From NCBI GenBank assembly GCA_902571525.1, contig CACGCL010000001.1, positions 1-64,000 of the forward strand: a DNA stretch of 64,000 nt, read 5' to 3'. The translations under genes were made by a program, and so were the position numbers. Each line of letters starts with the position of its first letter. Positions within the stretch are counted from its first letter, which is position 1. The DNA is from an uncultured Pelagibacteraceae bacterium (lineage in GTDB: Bacteria; Pseudomonadota; Alphaproteobacteria; Pelagibacterales; Pelagibacteraceae). Below the pieces are notes generated by a model. That model worked only from the letters and a program-made list of their open reading frames with translations. It was not told where the DNA came from and searched no databases. This document shows, in pieces, positions 54,622 to 62,903 of this stretch.

Positions 54622-55776
54622 ATGATTAAAGAAAAAAAATCGTTAAAAGGAAAAATTCCTTCAAGACGAAAGTTCTTTAAGGCAGCAGCAGCAACTGGTG
54701 CAGCAGCAACAGCAGCAGTAGCAATGCCAAACATTGCATTCGGAGCTCCACAAACTCTAAAAATGCAAGCAGCATGGCCAAGTGGTGCTAATATCTTTTT
54801 TGAAATGGCAGGTGACTATTGCAAAATGGTTAACGACATGTCAGGTGGATCACTCAAAATTGATTTACAGCCAGTTGGAGCAGTAGTAAAAACAAGTGAA
54901 ATCGGATCAGCAGTAAGTTCAGGAGCTGTGGATATGGGTCACTGGGTAACTGCTTATTGGTATGGTAAAAATCCAGCTGCATCTTTGTTTGGAACTGGAC
55001 CATCTTACGGAATGTCATCTCAGGAAGTAATGGGATGGATGGAGTATGGTGGAGGAAGAAAACTGTATGAGGAAACAATTGCAAAAGTTGGTTACGACTA
55101 TACAGGAGTTTTCCATATGCCTATGCCAGCACAACCTTTTGGTTGGTTTAAAAAGAACGTAACAAAAGTATCTGACGTTAAAGGTATGAAGTACAGAACT
55201 GTTGGTCTTGCTACTAACGTTCTTACAGCAATGGGTATGGTCGTTAGACAATTACCAGGCGGTGAGATTCAGCCAGCTATGAAAACTGGATTGATCGAAG
55301 CAGCTGAGTTTAACAACCCAACATCAGACTCTCAATTTGGTATGCAAGATGTTTCTAAGCATTATCACTTAGGAAGCTTTCACCAGTCACAAGAGATGTT
55401 TGAAATACCAATAAACAACAAAACATTTAACAGTCTGTCTCCAGCGAACCAAGCAATATTGAAAAATGCTGCTTACGCTGCAAACACAGACAACTACTTT
55501 AAAGCATTAGTTAGATATTCAGCTGATTTATCTAAATTAATGAATCAACATAAAGTAAATGTTTACCAAACTTCAGATGAGATCTTAGCTCAACAACTAA
55601 AAGGTTGGGATAAGGTAATTGGTGATTTTACTAAGAAAGACGCTTTCTTTAAGAAAATCGTTGATTCTCAAAAAGCATACGCTAAGAGAGTAATGAAATA
55701 CTTGCTGATGAATCAGCCTAATTACAAATTAGCATATGAAAATGAGTTCGGACCGATTGGTAAAGTAAAAATATAA
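54622..55776 (+). CDS. dctP: TRAP transporter substrate-binding protein (DctP family)
   Basis: 384 residues. The leader carries a twin-arginine motif, SRRKFFKAA at residues 14-22, then an Ala-rich h-region and cleavage near AFG-A, so export through Tat is predicted. The mature domain has LKMQAAWPSGANIFFEMAGDY, VSDVKGMKYRTVGLATNVL (with the conserved binding Arg) and LIEAAEFNNPTSDSQFGMQD, resembling the 2-oxo-acid/monocarboxylate (TakP-like) branch. Substrate: possibly a 2-oxo or hydroxy acid, inferred from neighbours. A terminator separates it from dctQM. Confidence 0.94.
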   Translation: MIKEKKSLKGKIPSRRKFFKAAAATGAAATAAVAMPNIAFGAPQTLKMQAAWPSGANIFFEMAGDYCKMVNDMSGGSLKIDLQPVGAVVKTSEIGSAVSSGAVDMGHWVTAYWYGKNPAASLFGTGPSYGMSSQEVMGWMEYGGGRKLYEETIAKVGYDYTGVFHMPMPAQPFGWFKKNVTKVSDVKGMKYRTVGLATNVLTAMGMVVRQLPGGEIQPAMKTGLIEAAEFNNPTSDSQFGMQDVSKHYHLGSFHQSQEMFEIPINNKTFNSLSPANQAILKNAAYAANTDNYFKALVRYSADLSKLMNQHKVNVYQTSDEILAQQLKGWDKVIGDFTKKDAFFKKIVDSQKAYAKRVMKYLLMNQPNYKLAYENEFGPIGKVKI

Positions 55777-55796
55777 TAATTTATAACAATTTAATT

Positions 55797-55826
55797 AAAG
55801 GGGGCCATTGGCCCCCTTTTTTATTT
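55797..55826 (+). terminator. GC-rich intrinsic terminator between dctP and dctQ
   Basis: GGGGGCC-ATT-GGCCCCC (55800-55816) followed by TTTTTTATTT, with A residues before the stem that extend pairing into the T run. It is the clearest rho-independent terminator in the window. Placed between the binding protein and the permeases, it would leave dctP transcripts in excess over dctQM by partial read-through. Confidence 0.92.
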
Positions 55827-55857
55827 GATTAATACCTAAGAATTAACATAAACTAGT

Positions 55858-56448
55858 TTGATGAAATCTTTCATAAAATTTGCAGACACACTCAGCGCAT
55901 CAATGGGTAAAGCTTTTTCTTGGTGTATTGTTATACTTATGGGCGGAACCTGTTACGAGGTAGTTATGGCTTACGCTTTTAATAGTCCAACGCTTTGGAA
56001 CTTTGACTTCAGTTTACAGATGTATGGTGCAATTTTTATGATGGCAGGTGCTTATTGTTTGTCTACAGAGGCACATGTTAGAGGAGATGTAATTTATAGA
56101 TTATTTCCTACAAGAGTTCAGGGATGGATAGATCTAATTTTATACTTTATTTTTTTCTTTCCTGGAATATTAGCTTTAGCATTTTATGGTTTTGAATATG
56201 CAGCTTTGGCTTGGAAAATAAAAGAAACTAGTTGGAACAGTCCTGCCCAAATACAAATTTATATGGCAAAATCTTTAATACCTTTGTCTGGAATTCTATT
56301 AACCATACAAGGCATTAGCGAAGTGTGTAGAGCAATTATTTGTATCAAAACCGGTCATTGGCCCGAGAGATTGTCAGCTGACGCTGTAGAGACAGAAAAA
56401 ATTTTAATGAGGACTTCACAAAAGGACGAAAAATCAGATGTTATTTGA
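55858..56448 (+). CDS. dctQ: TRAP transporter small permease (DctQ family)
   Basis: 196 residues, four membrane helices (about 18-38, 55-72, 91-112 and 134-155). The family motif EAHVRGDVIYRLFPTRVQGWIDLI (about 72-95) is distinct. It pairs with DctM in the inner membrane. Overlaps dctM by eleven bases. About 80 bases after dctP, with the terminator in between. Confidence 0.95.
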   Translation: MMKSFIKFADTLSASMGKAFSWCIVILMGGTCYEVVMAYAFNSPTLWNFDFSLQMYGAIFMMAGAYCLSTEAHVRGDVIYRLFPTRVQGWIDLILYFIFFFPGILALAFYGFEYAALAWKIKETSWNSPAQIQIYMAKSLIPLSGILLTIQGISEVCRAIICIKTGHWPERLSADAVETEKILMRTSQKDEKSDVI

Positions 56449-57799
56449 ATTAACAAACCCAGAAATAGCGATCTTAATGATGAGTTTATTTTTATTTGCA
56501 GTCCTATTGGGTTTTCCAATTGCGTTTACTTTATTAGCTATGGGAGTTGGATTTGGGTACTACGCATATTTTGATCCATCAAGGATGGATCATATGTTTG
56601 ATAATCGGATATTTTCGCTTCTTGTTTCAAACACTTATACCATAATGGATAATACGGTTTTAACCGCCGTGCCCTTGTTCTTGTTTATGGGATATTTAGT
56701 CGAAAGAGCTGGAATAGTAGCAAAATTATTTTTTGCTATAAGACTTGCTTCTCACAGACTTCCAGCTTCGATGGCTGTTGCCGCACTTGTAACATGTGCA
56801 TTATTCTCAACAGCGACTGGTATTATTGGGGCAGTAGTTACTTTGATGGGACTTTTAGCTTGGCCTGCAATGGTAAAAGCTGGTTACGATAAAAAATTTG
56901 CATCTGGAGTTATTTGTTCAGGTGGATGTTTGGGAATTTTAATTCCCCCAAGCATTATGCTTATAGTTTATGCAGTAATTGCACAATTATCTCCGCTAAG
57001 ACTTTTTGCGGCAGCAATATTTCCTGGCCTTATGTTAGCAGGTCTTTATATTTTATACGTAATTATAAGAGCATATTTTAACCCCTCTTTAGCACCCAAA
57101 CCTGCAGCAGAAGAAATTCCTCCAAGAGCAGAAATTTTAAAAGAAGTGTTAGTTTCTTTTGTACCTTTATTCTCATTAATAATTTTAGTCTTAGGAACAA
57201 TTTTAGGTGGACTAGCAACACCCGCAGAAGCAGCGGCTGTAGGTGCATTTGGAGCTTTAGTTTTATCTTATTTTTATAAATCACTTAAATGGAAAAATTT
57301 TAAAGAATCAGTATTTTTAACTGCAAAAACTAGCGCAATGATCATGTGGCTATTTGTTGGTTCTTGGACGTTTGCTTCAGTATTTTCTTACTTAGGTGGA
57401 CATGAAGTTTTTGAACATTTTTTTAAATCAATGGATATTCAACCTTGGCAATTTCTAGTTATCACTCAAATAATAATTTTCTTACTGGGTTGGCCGTTGG
57501 AATGGACGGAAATACTGATTATATTTGTGCCAATATTTCTACCACTTGTAGAGTTTTTTGGAGTAAATCCTTACTTCTTTGCCATGTTAATAGCGTTAAA
57601 TTTGCAGACATCTTTTTTAACACCACCTATGGCAATGTCAGCTTATTATTTAAAAGGCGTGCAAAGTAAAAATGTTGAGCTAATGCAAATCTTTAGAGGT
57701 ATAATGCCGTTCTTAGGAATTGTAATCTTTGCAATGGTTTTAATGTACATGTTTCCTGGAATAGCGCTTTGGTTACCTGATACTTTATTCGCAGAATAA
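56438..57799 (+). CDS. dctM: TRAP transporter large permease (DctM family)
   Basis: 453 residues with about 12 membrane helices. Typical blocks: VPLFLFMGYLVERAGI (about 80-95), STATGIIGAVVTLMGLLAWPAM, CSGGCLGILIPPSIMLIVYAVIAQLS and ATPAEAAAVGAFGAL. It drives Na+-coupled uptake of the ligand delivered by DctP. Six bases before the amidase gene, so permease and amidase are probably co-transcribed. Confidence 0.97.
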   Translation: MLFELTNPEIAILMMSLFLFAVLLGFPIAFTLLAMGVGFGYYAYFDPSRMDHMFDNRIFSLLVSNTYTIMDNTVLTAVPLFLFMGYLVERAGIVAKLFFAIRLASHRLPASMAVAALVTCALFSTATGIIGAVVTLMGLLAWPAMVKAGYDKKFASGVICSGGCLGILIPPSIMLIVYAVIAQLSPLRLFAAAIFPGLMLAGLYILYVIIRAYFNPSLAPKPAAEEIPPRAEILKEVLVSFVPLFSLIILVLGTILGGLATPAEAAAVGAFGALVLSYFYKSLKWKNFKESVFLTAKTSAMIMWLFVGSWTFASVFSYLGGHEVFEHFFKSMDIQPWQFLVITQIIIFLLGWPLEWTEILIIFVPIFLPLVEFFGVNPYFFAMLIALNLQTSFLTPPMAMSAYYLKGVQSKNVELMQIFRGIMPFLGIVIFAMVLMYMFPGIALWLPDTLFAE

Positions 57800-57805
57800 A
57801 TATTT

Positions 57806-59143
57806 ATGTCCAATCTATTTTCATTAAAAGTATCTGAAATAGCAGATAAGATTAGAAATTCAGATTTAAACTCAGTTGATTTATGCAAATCTTATATCGA
57901 ACAAATAAACAAGTTTGAAAAAGATGTAAAAGCTTGGGCTTATATAGACAAAAAACTTCTTTTAGAAAAAGCAGAGGAAGCAGATAATCATAGAAGATCT
58001 GGAAAAGTAGTTGGGCCACTTCATGGTATCCCGGTTGCGCTCAAAGATATTATAGGAACTTATGATATGCCAACTGAATGCGGTACTATTTTAAGAAAAG
58101 GTAAAACAGAGTCACAAAATGCGGAAATAGTAGATTTATTAAAAACAGCAGGAGCTTTAATTATGGGAAAAACAAATACTTCTGAATTAGCCTATCTTGC
58201 TCCACCTAAAACTAAAAATCCTCATGATTATTCAAGGACTCCAGGCGGATCTTCAAGTGGATCTGCAGCCGTTATAGCTTCGCATATGGCCCCCTTGTCA
58301 ATTGGATCTCAAACTGGAGGTTCAGTAATAAGACCAGCATCTTATTGTGGAGTAGTTGGTTACAAACCAAGTTATGGATTAATTTCGCGCAACGGAGTTT
58401 TAAGAACCTCTTTTAATCTTGATCACATTGGAGTTTTTGGAAAAACAGTTGAAGATGTAGCTTTACTTGCAAAAGTATTAATTAAAAAAGATTCTTATGA
58501 CAAAGCAACAATACACTATTCATCAGAATTTATGTTAGATGAATGTAAAAAGGGTCCAATGTTTGAACCAAAATTTATATTTTACAAGACTGCTAGTTGG
58601 AAAAAAGTCGATAAAAAATCAAGAGAGGCTTTTGAGTATTTTATTAAATCTTTTAAAAAAAATATTGAGATATTCGATACACCTTCATATTTCACAGATA
58701 TAGACAAACATCATAGAATAATACATGAATCTGACTTGGCAAACAATTTTCAAGTTTATTATAAAAAATCAAAATCTAAACTTTCAAAAGAAATGCAAGC
58801 CGCCATTTCTAAAGGCATGAAGTACTCTGCTAAAGAATATCTAGATGCAGTTGATTTTATGGACAGAAGTTACGAATCTTATAAAGAGGTATTTGAAGAT
58901 TATCATGGAGTATTAAGCCCATGTAGTACTGGCGTAGCTGATAAAGGTTTAAAGAGCACGGGTAGTGCTGACTTTAACAGGGTATGGTCATATATGCATA
59001 CACCAGCAATTTCTCTACCTTTACTTCAAGGTGAAAATAATTTACCATTAGGAATTCAATTAGTTGGTGACAGGTATGACGACAATAGATTTTTAGGTGT
59101 AGCTAACTGGTTAGAAAAAGAGAGCAAAAAATTTAATGAATAA
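57806..59143 (+). CDS. Amidase (amidase signature family)
   Basis: 445 residues. Ser-cisSer-Lys triad motifs are present: GIPVALKDIIGTYDMPT (Lys about 78) and TPGGSSSGSAAVIASHMAPLSIGSQTGGSVIRPASY (both Ser). Related to GatA-like amidases but without the full GatCAB context, so a small-molecule amidase is likely. Following a TRAP permease, it may release an acid from an imported amide; that is inference. Its stop overlaps the start of the small membrane protein by eight bases. Confidence 0.93.
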   Translation: MSNLFSLKVSEIADKIRNSDLNSVDLCKSYIEQINKFEKDVKAWAYIDKKLLLEKAEEADNHRRSGKVVGPLHGIPVALKDIIGTYDMPTECGTILRKGKTESQNAEIVDLLKTAGALIMGKTNTSELAYLAPPKTKNPHDYSRTPGGSSSGSAAVIASHMAPLSIGSQTGGSVIRPASYCGVVGYKPSYGLISRNGVLRTSFNLDHIGVFGKTVEDVALLAKVLIKKDSYDKATIHYSSEFMLDECKKGPMFEPKFIFYKTASWKKVDKKSREAFEYFIKSFKKNIEIFDTPSYFTDIDKHHRIIHESDLANNFQVYYKKSKSKLSKEMQAAISKGMKYSAKEYLDAVDFMDRSYESYKEVFEDYHGVLSPCSTGVADKGLKSTGSADFNRVWSYMHTPAISLPLLQGENNLPLGIQLVGDRYDDNRFLGVANWLEKESKKFNE

Positions 59144-59312
59144 AATCACACTTATTGTCGGTTTAAGTTTTGCAATATTTTTTTTAGTTGGACTTGCAAC
59201 AACATTAACAAGATCTATGATGATTGGATTTACCGACGTATTACCAGTATACATCTTGATGGGAATAGCGATTGCAATGATGATATATGAGACTTTTTTT
59301 GATAAATCTTAA
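59136..59312 (+). CDS. 58-residue two-helix membrane protein (missing from the ORF track)
   Basis: Read directly: ATG 59136, TAA 59310-59312. Hydrophobic segments ITLIVGLSFAIFFLVGLAT (about 4-22) and VLPVYILMGIAIAMMIYET (about 35-53), joined by a short loop, end with FFDKS. The start overlaps the amidase stop (ATGAATAA) and eight bases separate its stop from the EamA GTG, so it sits in a coupled run. No family recognised; it could be a transporter-associated subunit. Confidence 0.72.
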   Translation: MNKITLIVGLSFAIFFLVGLATTLTRSMMIGFTDVLPVYILMGIAIAMMIYETFFDKS

Positions 59313-59320
59313 TAGATTTT

Positions 59321-60211
59321 GTGATTAAAAAAGAGCTTCTAGCTTACGCTTTACTTATAATTCAACCTATTTTCATGGCGAGTAATCTAGTAGTTGCAAG
59401 AGGTGGGGTTGAATTTATACCACCAATATCTCTTGCATTTTGGAGATGGTTAACTGTTTTTTTTATTCTTTTACTATTTAATTATAAAATTTTCTCAAAA
59501 AAAAAAATTGTATTTAAAGAATATAAAAAACTATTTTTTTTAGGTTTCATGGGGTGCGGAGTATGTGGGGCTTTCCCATTTATAGCCGGTCAAACCACAA
59601 CAATAATAAATATGGGTATAATTTATACCTCATCCCCTATTTTTATAATACTTTTGTGCTATTTTTTCTTTAAAGAGAAAATGAATTTATTAAAAATAGC
59701 TGGTCTAATATCTTGTTTAATTGGAGTTATCATTATTATTGTCAAAGGCGATTATTTAGCATTGATTAAGCTAAAGTTTACCAAAGGTGATATTTGGATG
59801 TTAGGAGCTTCAATTGGTTGGGCTTTATATTCTATATTTTTATTTTACTGGAAATCATCATTTAAAGTATTTGAAAGATTTACGCTTATATCTTTTTTTG
59901 GTGCACTAAGTTTGCTACCATTTTATTTAATTGAAGAAATATATATAAAAAATACCACATTTGATCTAAATTTTGTAACTTGGGTAATATTTGCAGCAGT
60001 TTCACCAGGTATAATCGCATTTTCTTTGTATACTTATGCTCAAAGATATCTAGGAGCAACCACGACTGGCTTTACTTTATATTTATTTACAGTTTATGGA
60101 GCATTTTATGGAATTTTATTTTTTGGCGAGAGCCTAAAAACTTTTCATATTTATGGATCAATATTAGTCTTTCTAGGAGTTTATTTAGTTAAATATAAAA
60201 AAAATGTATAA
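59321..60211 (+). CDS. EamA/DMT family transporter
   Basis: 296 residues, GTG start, ten hydrophobic helices in two EamA repeats. Repeat 1 opens with IFMASNLVVARGGVEFIPPISLAFWRWL and repeat 2 with DIWMLGASIGWALYSIFLFYW. The closing FFGESLKTFHIYGSILVFLGVYLV is typical. These carriers export or import amino acids and metabolites; the substrate is unknown. Overlaps the hydrolase gene by eight bases. Confidence 0.94.
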   Translation: MIKKELLAYALLIIQPIFMASNLVVARGGVEFIPPISLAFWRWLTVFFILLLFNYKIFSKKKIVFKEYKKLFFLGFMGCGVCGAFPFIAGQTTTIINMGIIYTSSPIFIILLCYFFFKEKMNLLKIAGLISCLIGVIIIIVKGDYLALIKLKFTKGDIWMLGASIGWALYSIFLFYWKSSFKVFERFTLISFFGALSLLPFYLIEEIYIKNTTFDLNFVTWVIFAAVSPGIIAFSLYTYAQRYLGATTTGFTLYLFTVYGAFYGILFFGESLKTFHIYGSILVFLGVYLVKYKKNV

Positions 60212-61016
60212 AAAGATTTCAATGATAATTTTAAACTCTATTTTTACTTTAGCACTTATCTATTTAGTAGTTGTCTTAGTAATCTTTTTTTCTCAGAGAA
60301 AATTAATGTATCATCCCTATGAAAATAATTATTTGGAGGAAAATCAATTAAATCACAATATTGAAAAAGTTTATATAAACTCAGATTTTAAAATTTTAGG
60401 CTGGCACCATTTTAAAAATAAAAAATTTAAAACATTACTTTTTTTTCATGGCAATGCAGGAAATTTGCAAAATAGAATTTATAAACTAAATGATATATCA
60501 AAACTTGACATAAACTACTTGATTATTGCCTATAGAGGATTTAGCGGTAATGAAGGAGAACCAAACGAAATAGGATTATATAAAGACTCAGAATCAGCAA
60601 AAAAATGGCTTAACGATTACGGAGTATCTGATAAAGATATAATTTTGTACGGAGAGTCGTTGGGTACAGCGGTAGCTATTGATTTAGCATCAAAACATAA
60701 ATTTGCAGGCATAATTTTAGAATCTCCTTTTACATCAATGGTTAAATTATCTAAAATATATTACCCATATCTACCAGTAAAAATACTTCTTAAAGATAGA
60801 TATGAGTCAATCAATAAAATTAATAATATAGATTTTCCAAAAATGGTAATGCATGGAGATAAAGATAAAATAGTACCTTTCAGTATGGGAAAAGAAATTT
60901 TTGAAAATCTTTCTGAACCTAAAGTAAGCTATTTTAAAGAAGGCGATGATCACATGATGGATTTCGATGCAGAGTTGCTAAAAAATATTCAAAATTTTTT
61001 TAAAATCATAAAATAA
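60204..61016 (+). CDS. Membrane-anchored alpha/beta hydrolase (BEM46-like)
   Basis: 270 residues. An N-terminal helix (about 8-28) anchors the protein. The hydrolase fold follows: TLLFFHGNAGNLQNR (oxyanion region, about 76-90), IAYRGFSGNEGEPNE, the nucleophile elbow LYGESLGTAVAID (Ser about 151), HGDKDKIVPFSMG (Asp) and DDHMMDFD with the catalytic His. Substrate unknown. Adjacent to ftsY's 3' end with no gap. Confidence 0.92.
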   Translation: MYKKISMIILNSIFTLALIYLVVVLVIFFSQRKLMYHPYENNYLEENQLNHNIEKVYINSDFKILGWHHFKNKKFKTLLFFHGNAGNLQNRIYKLNDISKLDINYLIIAYRGFSGNEGEPNEIGLYKDSESAKKWLNDYGVSDKDIILYGESLGTAVAIDLASKHKFAGIILESPFTSMVKLSKIYYPYLPVKILLKDRYESINKINNIDFPKMVMHGDKDKIVPFSMGKEIFENLSEPKVSYFKEGDDHMMDFDAELLKNIQNFFKIIK

Positions 61017-61937
61017 TTATTCGAAATTAATGAAATTATTCGAAAAATTCTCACTATCAAAAATTTGAAGATCATTTTCTTTTTCACCGAAACCCAAAGC
61101 AATAATTGGTAGCTTAAATTTTTTAGAAACAGCAATTAAAATCCCGCCTTTTGCGGTCCCGTCAAGTTTAGTCATAACTAATCCTGTAATTGGTATTATC
61201 TTATTAAATTCCTCGACTTGATTTATCGCGTTTTGTCCAGATATTGCATCTAAAACTAATATTACTTCTTGGGGTGCCTTTTCATCAATCTTTTTTATTA
61301 CATTTCCAATCTTCTTGAATTCATCCATCAAATTCTTTTTATTTTGTAATCTTCCTGCAGTATCAATTAAAGTAACATCAATTTTATTATTTTGTGCAAA
61401 TTCCATGGCTTTATAGGCCACTGAAGCAGGATCACTACCTGGATCAGACTTAATAATCTTACAATTTATTTTTTTTGACCAGCTCTCTAACTGATCAATC
61501 GCAGCAGCTCTAAATGTATCACAAGCTGCCAAAATTACTTCATTATGATTTGATTGATAAAGTTTTGACATTTTAGCAATAGTTGTTGTTTTACCAACAC
61601 CATTTACCCCAGCTATAAGAATTGCCTTTCTTTCCTTAATTTTTTCAAAAAATTTTTTCTTTTCTAAAGGTTTCATTAAAGAATTTAAATAATTTTTAAT
61701 AATATTCTGAATTTCTATAAGTTCATTTTTGCTTGGATCGATTTTTCGGTTAGAAATTACTTCTCTAATTTCAGAGGAAGCTTTTAGCCCAACATCTGAT
61801 TGAATTAAAAATTCCTCAATTTTTTCTAATTCTTTGTCACCAATTTCTTTATTTATTATGATTTCTTTGATACCTTTAGAAAAATTTGATGTAGTTTTTT
61901 TTAAACCATCTTTAAATTTTTTAAAAATATTCATCAT
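61017..61937 (-). CDS. ftsY: Signal recognition particle receptor FtsY
   Basis: 306 residues, a compact FtsY lacking the long acidic A domain. Helical N domain (about 1-95), then the G domain: AGVNGVGKTTTIAKMS (G1), AACDTFRAAAIDQLESW, VTLIDTAGRLQNK (G3), VLDAISGQNAI and MTKLDGTAKGG (G4). It docks Ffh-ribosome complexes at the membrane. Overlaps dapF by four bases. Ffh is encoded just beyond dapF on the other strand. Confidence 0.97.
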   Translation of the reverse strand: MMNIFKKFKDGLKKTTSNFSKGIKEIIINKEIGDKELEKIEEFLIQSDVGLKASSEIREVISNRKIDPSKNELIEIQNIIKNYLNSLMKPLEKKKFFEKIKERKAILIAGVNGVGKTTTIAKMSKLYQSNHNEVILAACDTFRAAAIDQLESWSKKINCKIIKSDPGSDPASVAYKAMEFAQNNKIDVTLIDTAGRLQNKKNLMDEFKKIGNVIKKIDEKAPQEVILVLDAISGQNAINQVEEFNKIIPITGLVMTKLDGTAKGGILIAVSKKFKLPIIALGFGEKENDLQIFDSENFSNNFINFE

Positions 61938-62746
61938 AAATCTAATCGAATTTTTTCTATATCAGATACATTTCCTTCCATAAGAATGTTTCCATTAGGA
62001 TCCCTATTTATTTTGATTTTTCCTAATTTAAATTCAATTTCAGTCGGATAATTTGAAATTTTATTTATTTCACCAGCTATTGCTGTGGCGCATGCTGCTG
62101 TACCACAAGCTTTAGTTAAACCCGCTCCTCTTTCCCAATGTAAAACTTTAAAATAATTGTCATTAATTTTTTTTGCAAAAGTAACATTTACTTTTTCAGG
62201 AAATAAAGGATTATTTTCAATTTTAGGTCCTATATCTTTTATCTTAATTTTATCTAAATCTTCAGTAAAAAAAATGATGTGAGGATTTCCAACATTTATA
62301 GCTGTCCCTGAAAGATCCAAATTATCAACTTTTATTTCAATATTTTTGGTATCTATTTCTTTTAATAAAGGAATTTCTCTCCAATTGGTTTTGGGGATTC
62401 CTATATTAGTTTGTATGTTGTTATTGTTAAGAATTTTAGATTTTAAGATACCGTTCACTGTTTCAAATATCATTTCACTTTTAGAGTTCTCTTTTGATAA
62501 AAGACTTGCCACACACCTTGTGCCATTACCACACGCTCCTGAGCTGGAACCATCTGAGTTTTTAAAAATTAAAAAAGCATCAACTTTTTCACTTTTTTTA
62601 ACCAATATTAGCTGATCGCAACCAATTTTTTTTCTGTCACAAATATTTTTGATTTGCGATTGACTTAATTCAAATTGACTGTTTCTTTGATCAATAATGA
62701 CAAAGTCATTTCCTAAACCATCCATTTTATATGCTTTAAAATCCAT
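61934..62746 (-). CDS. dapF: Diaminopimelate epimerase
   Basis: 270 residues. Both catalytic Cys are present: SSGACGNGTRCVASL (about 70-84) and KACGTAACATAIA (about 210-222). The N-terminal MDGLGNDFVIID is standard. It converts LL- to meso-diaminopimelate for lysine and peptidoglycan. In many alphaproteobacteria a MiaB/MtaB-like gene lies between dapF and ftsY; here the two genes overlap directly. Confidence 0.97.
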   Translation of the reverse strand: MDFKAYKMDGLGNDFVIIDQRNSQFELSQSQIKNICDRKKIGCDQLILVKKSEKVDAFLIFKNSDGSSSGACGNGTRCVASLLSKENSKSEMIFETVNGILKSKILNNNNIQTNIGIPKTNWREIPLLKEIDTKNIEIKVDNLDLSGTAINVGNPHIIFFTEDLDKIKIKDIGPKIENNPLFPEKVNVTFAKKINDNYFKVLHWERGAGLTKACGTAACATAIAGEINKISNYPTEIEFKLGKIKINRDPNGNILMEGNVSDIEKIRLDL

Positions 62747-62805
62747 ATATTTATACTTAACTTATTTATTGACTTTTTGAACCTCTATTATAGTTTCTGT
62801 GACTT

Positions 62806-62887
62806 CCGCAAAAAACAGCATTTTGCGGTGTCTTTGGAAACAAAGAGATCGACACCAGTCAGCGAGGGTTCGCCCACTGGTGCGATT
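62806..62887 (+). ncRNA. Structured leader upstream of ffh (candidate cis-regulatory RNA)
   Basis: Three hairpins sit in the 157-base gap before ffh. One: CCGCAAAA/TTTTGCGG (62806-62828, 7-base loop). Two: CTTTG-GAAA-CAAAG (62832-62845), which can be enclosed by GGTGTC/GACACC (62827-62832 and 62851-62856). Three: CACCAGT/ACTGGTG (62853-62882), extended inward by GGG-TTCG-CCC with a six-base bulge and outward by TCG/CGA. The enclosing stem of two and the base of three compete for 62851-62856, so alternative folds exist. No match to the SRP RNA core was found. Function not known. Confidence 0.7.
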
Positions 62888-62903
62888 ATTGCTGGATTGA
62901 AAT

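Noticed and set aside
59980-60192. 70-residue ORF within the EamA gene
   Set aside because: Alternate frame of the transporter with no start context or motif.
62806-62887. 4.5S SRP RNA gene (ffs), suggested by position next to ffh
   Set aside because: The conserved SRP domain IV with its GGAA-capped core and asymmetric loops cannot be found; the hairpins do not form one long rod.
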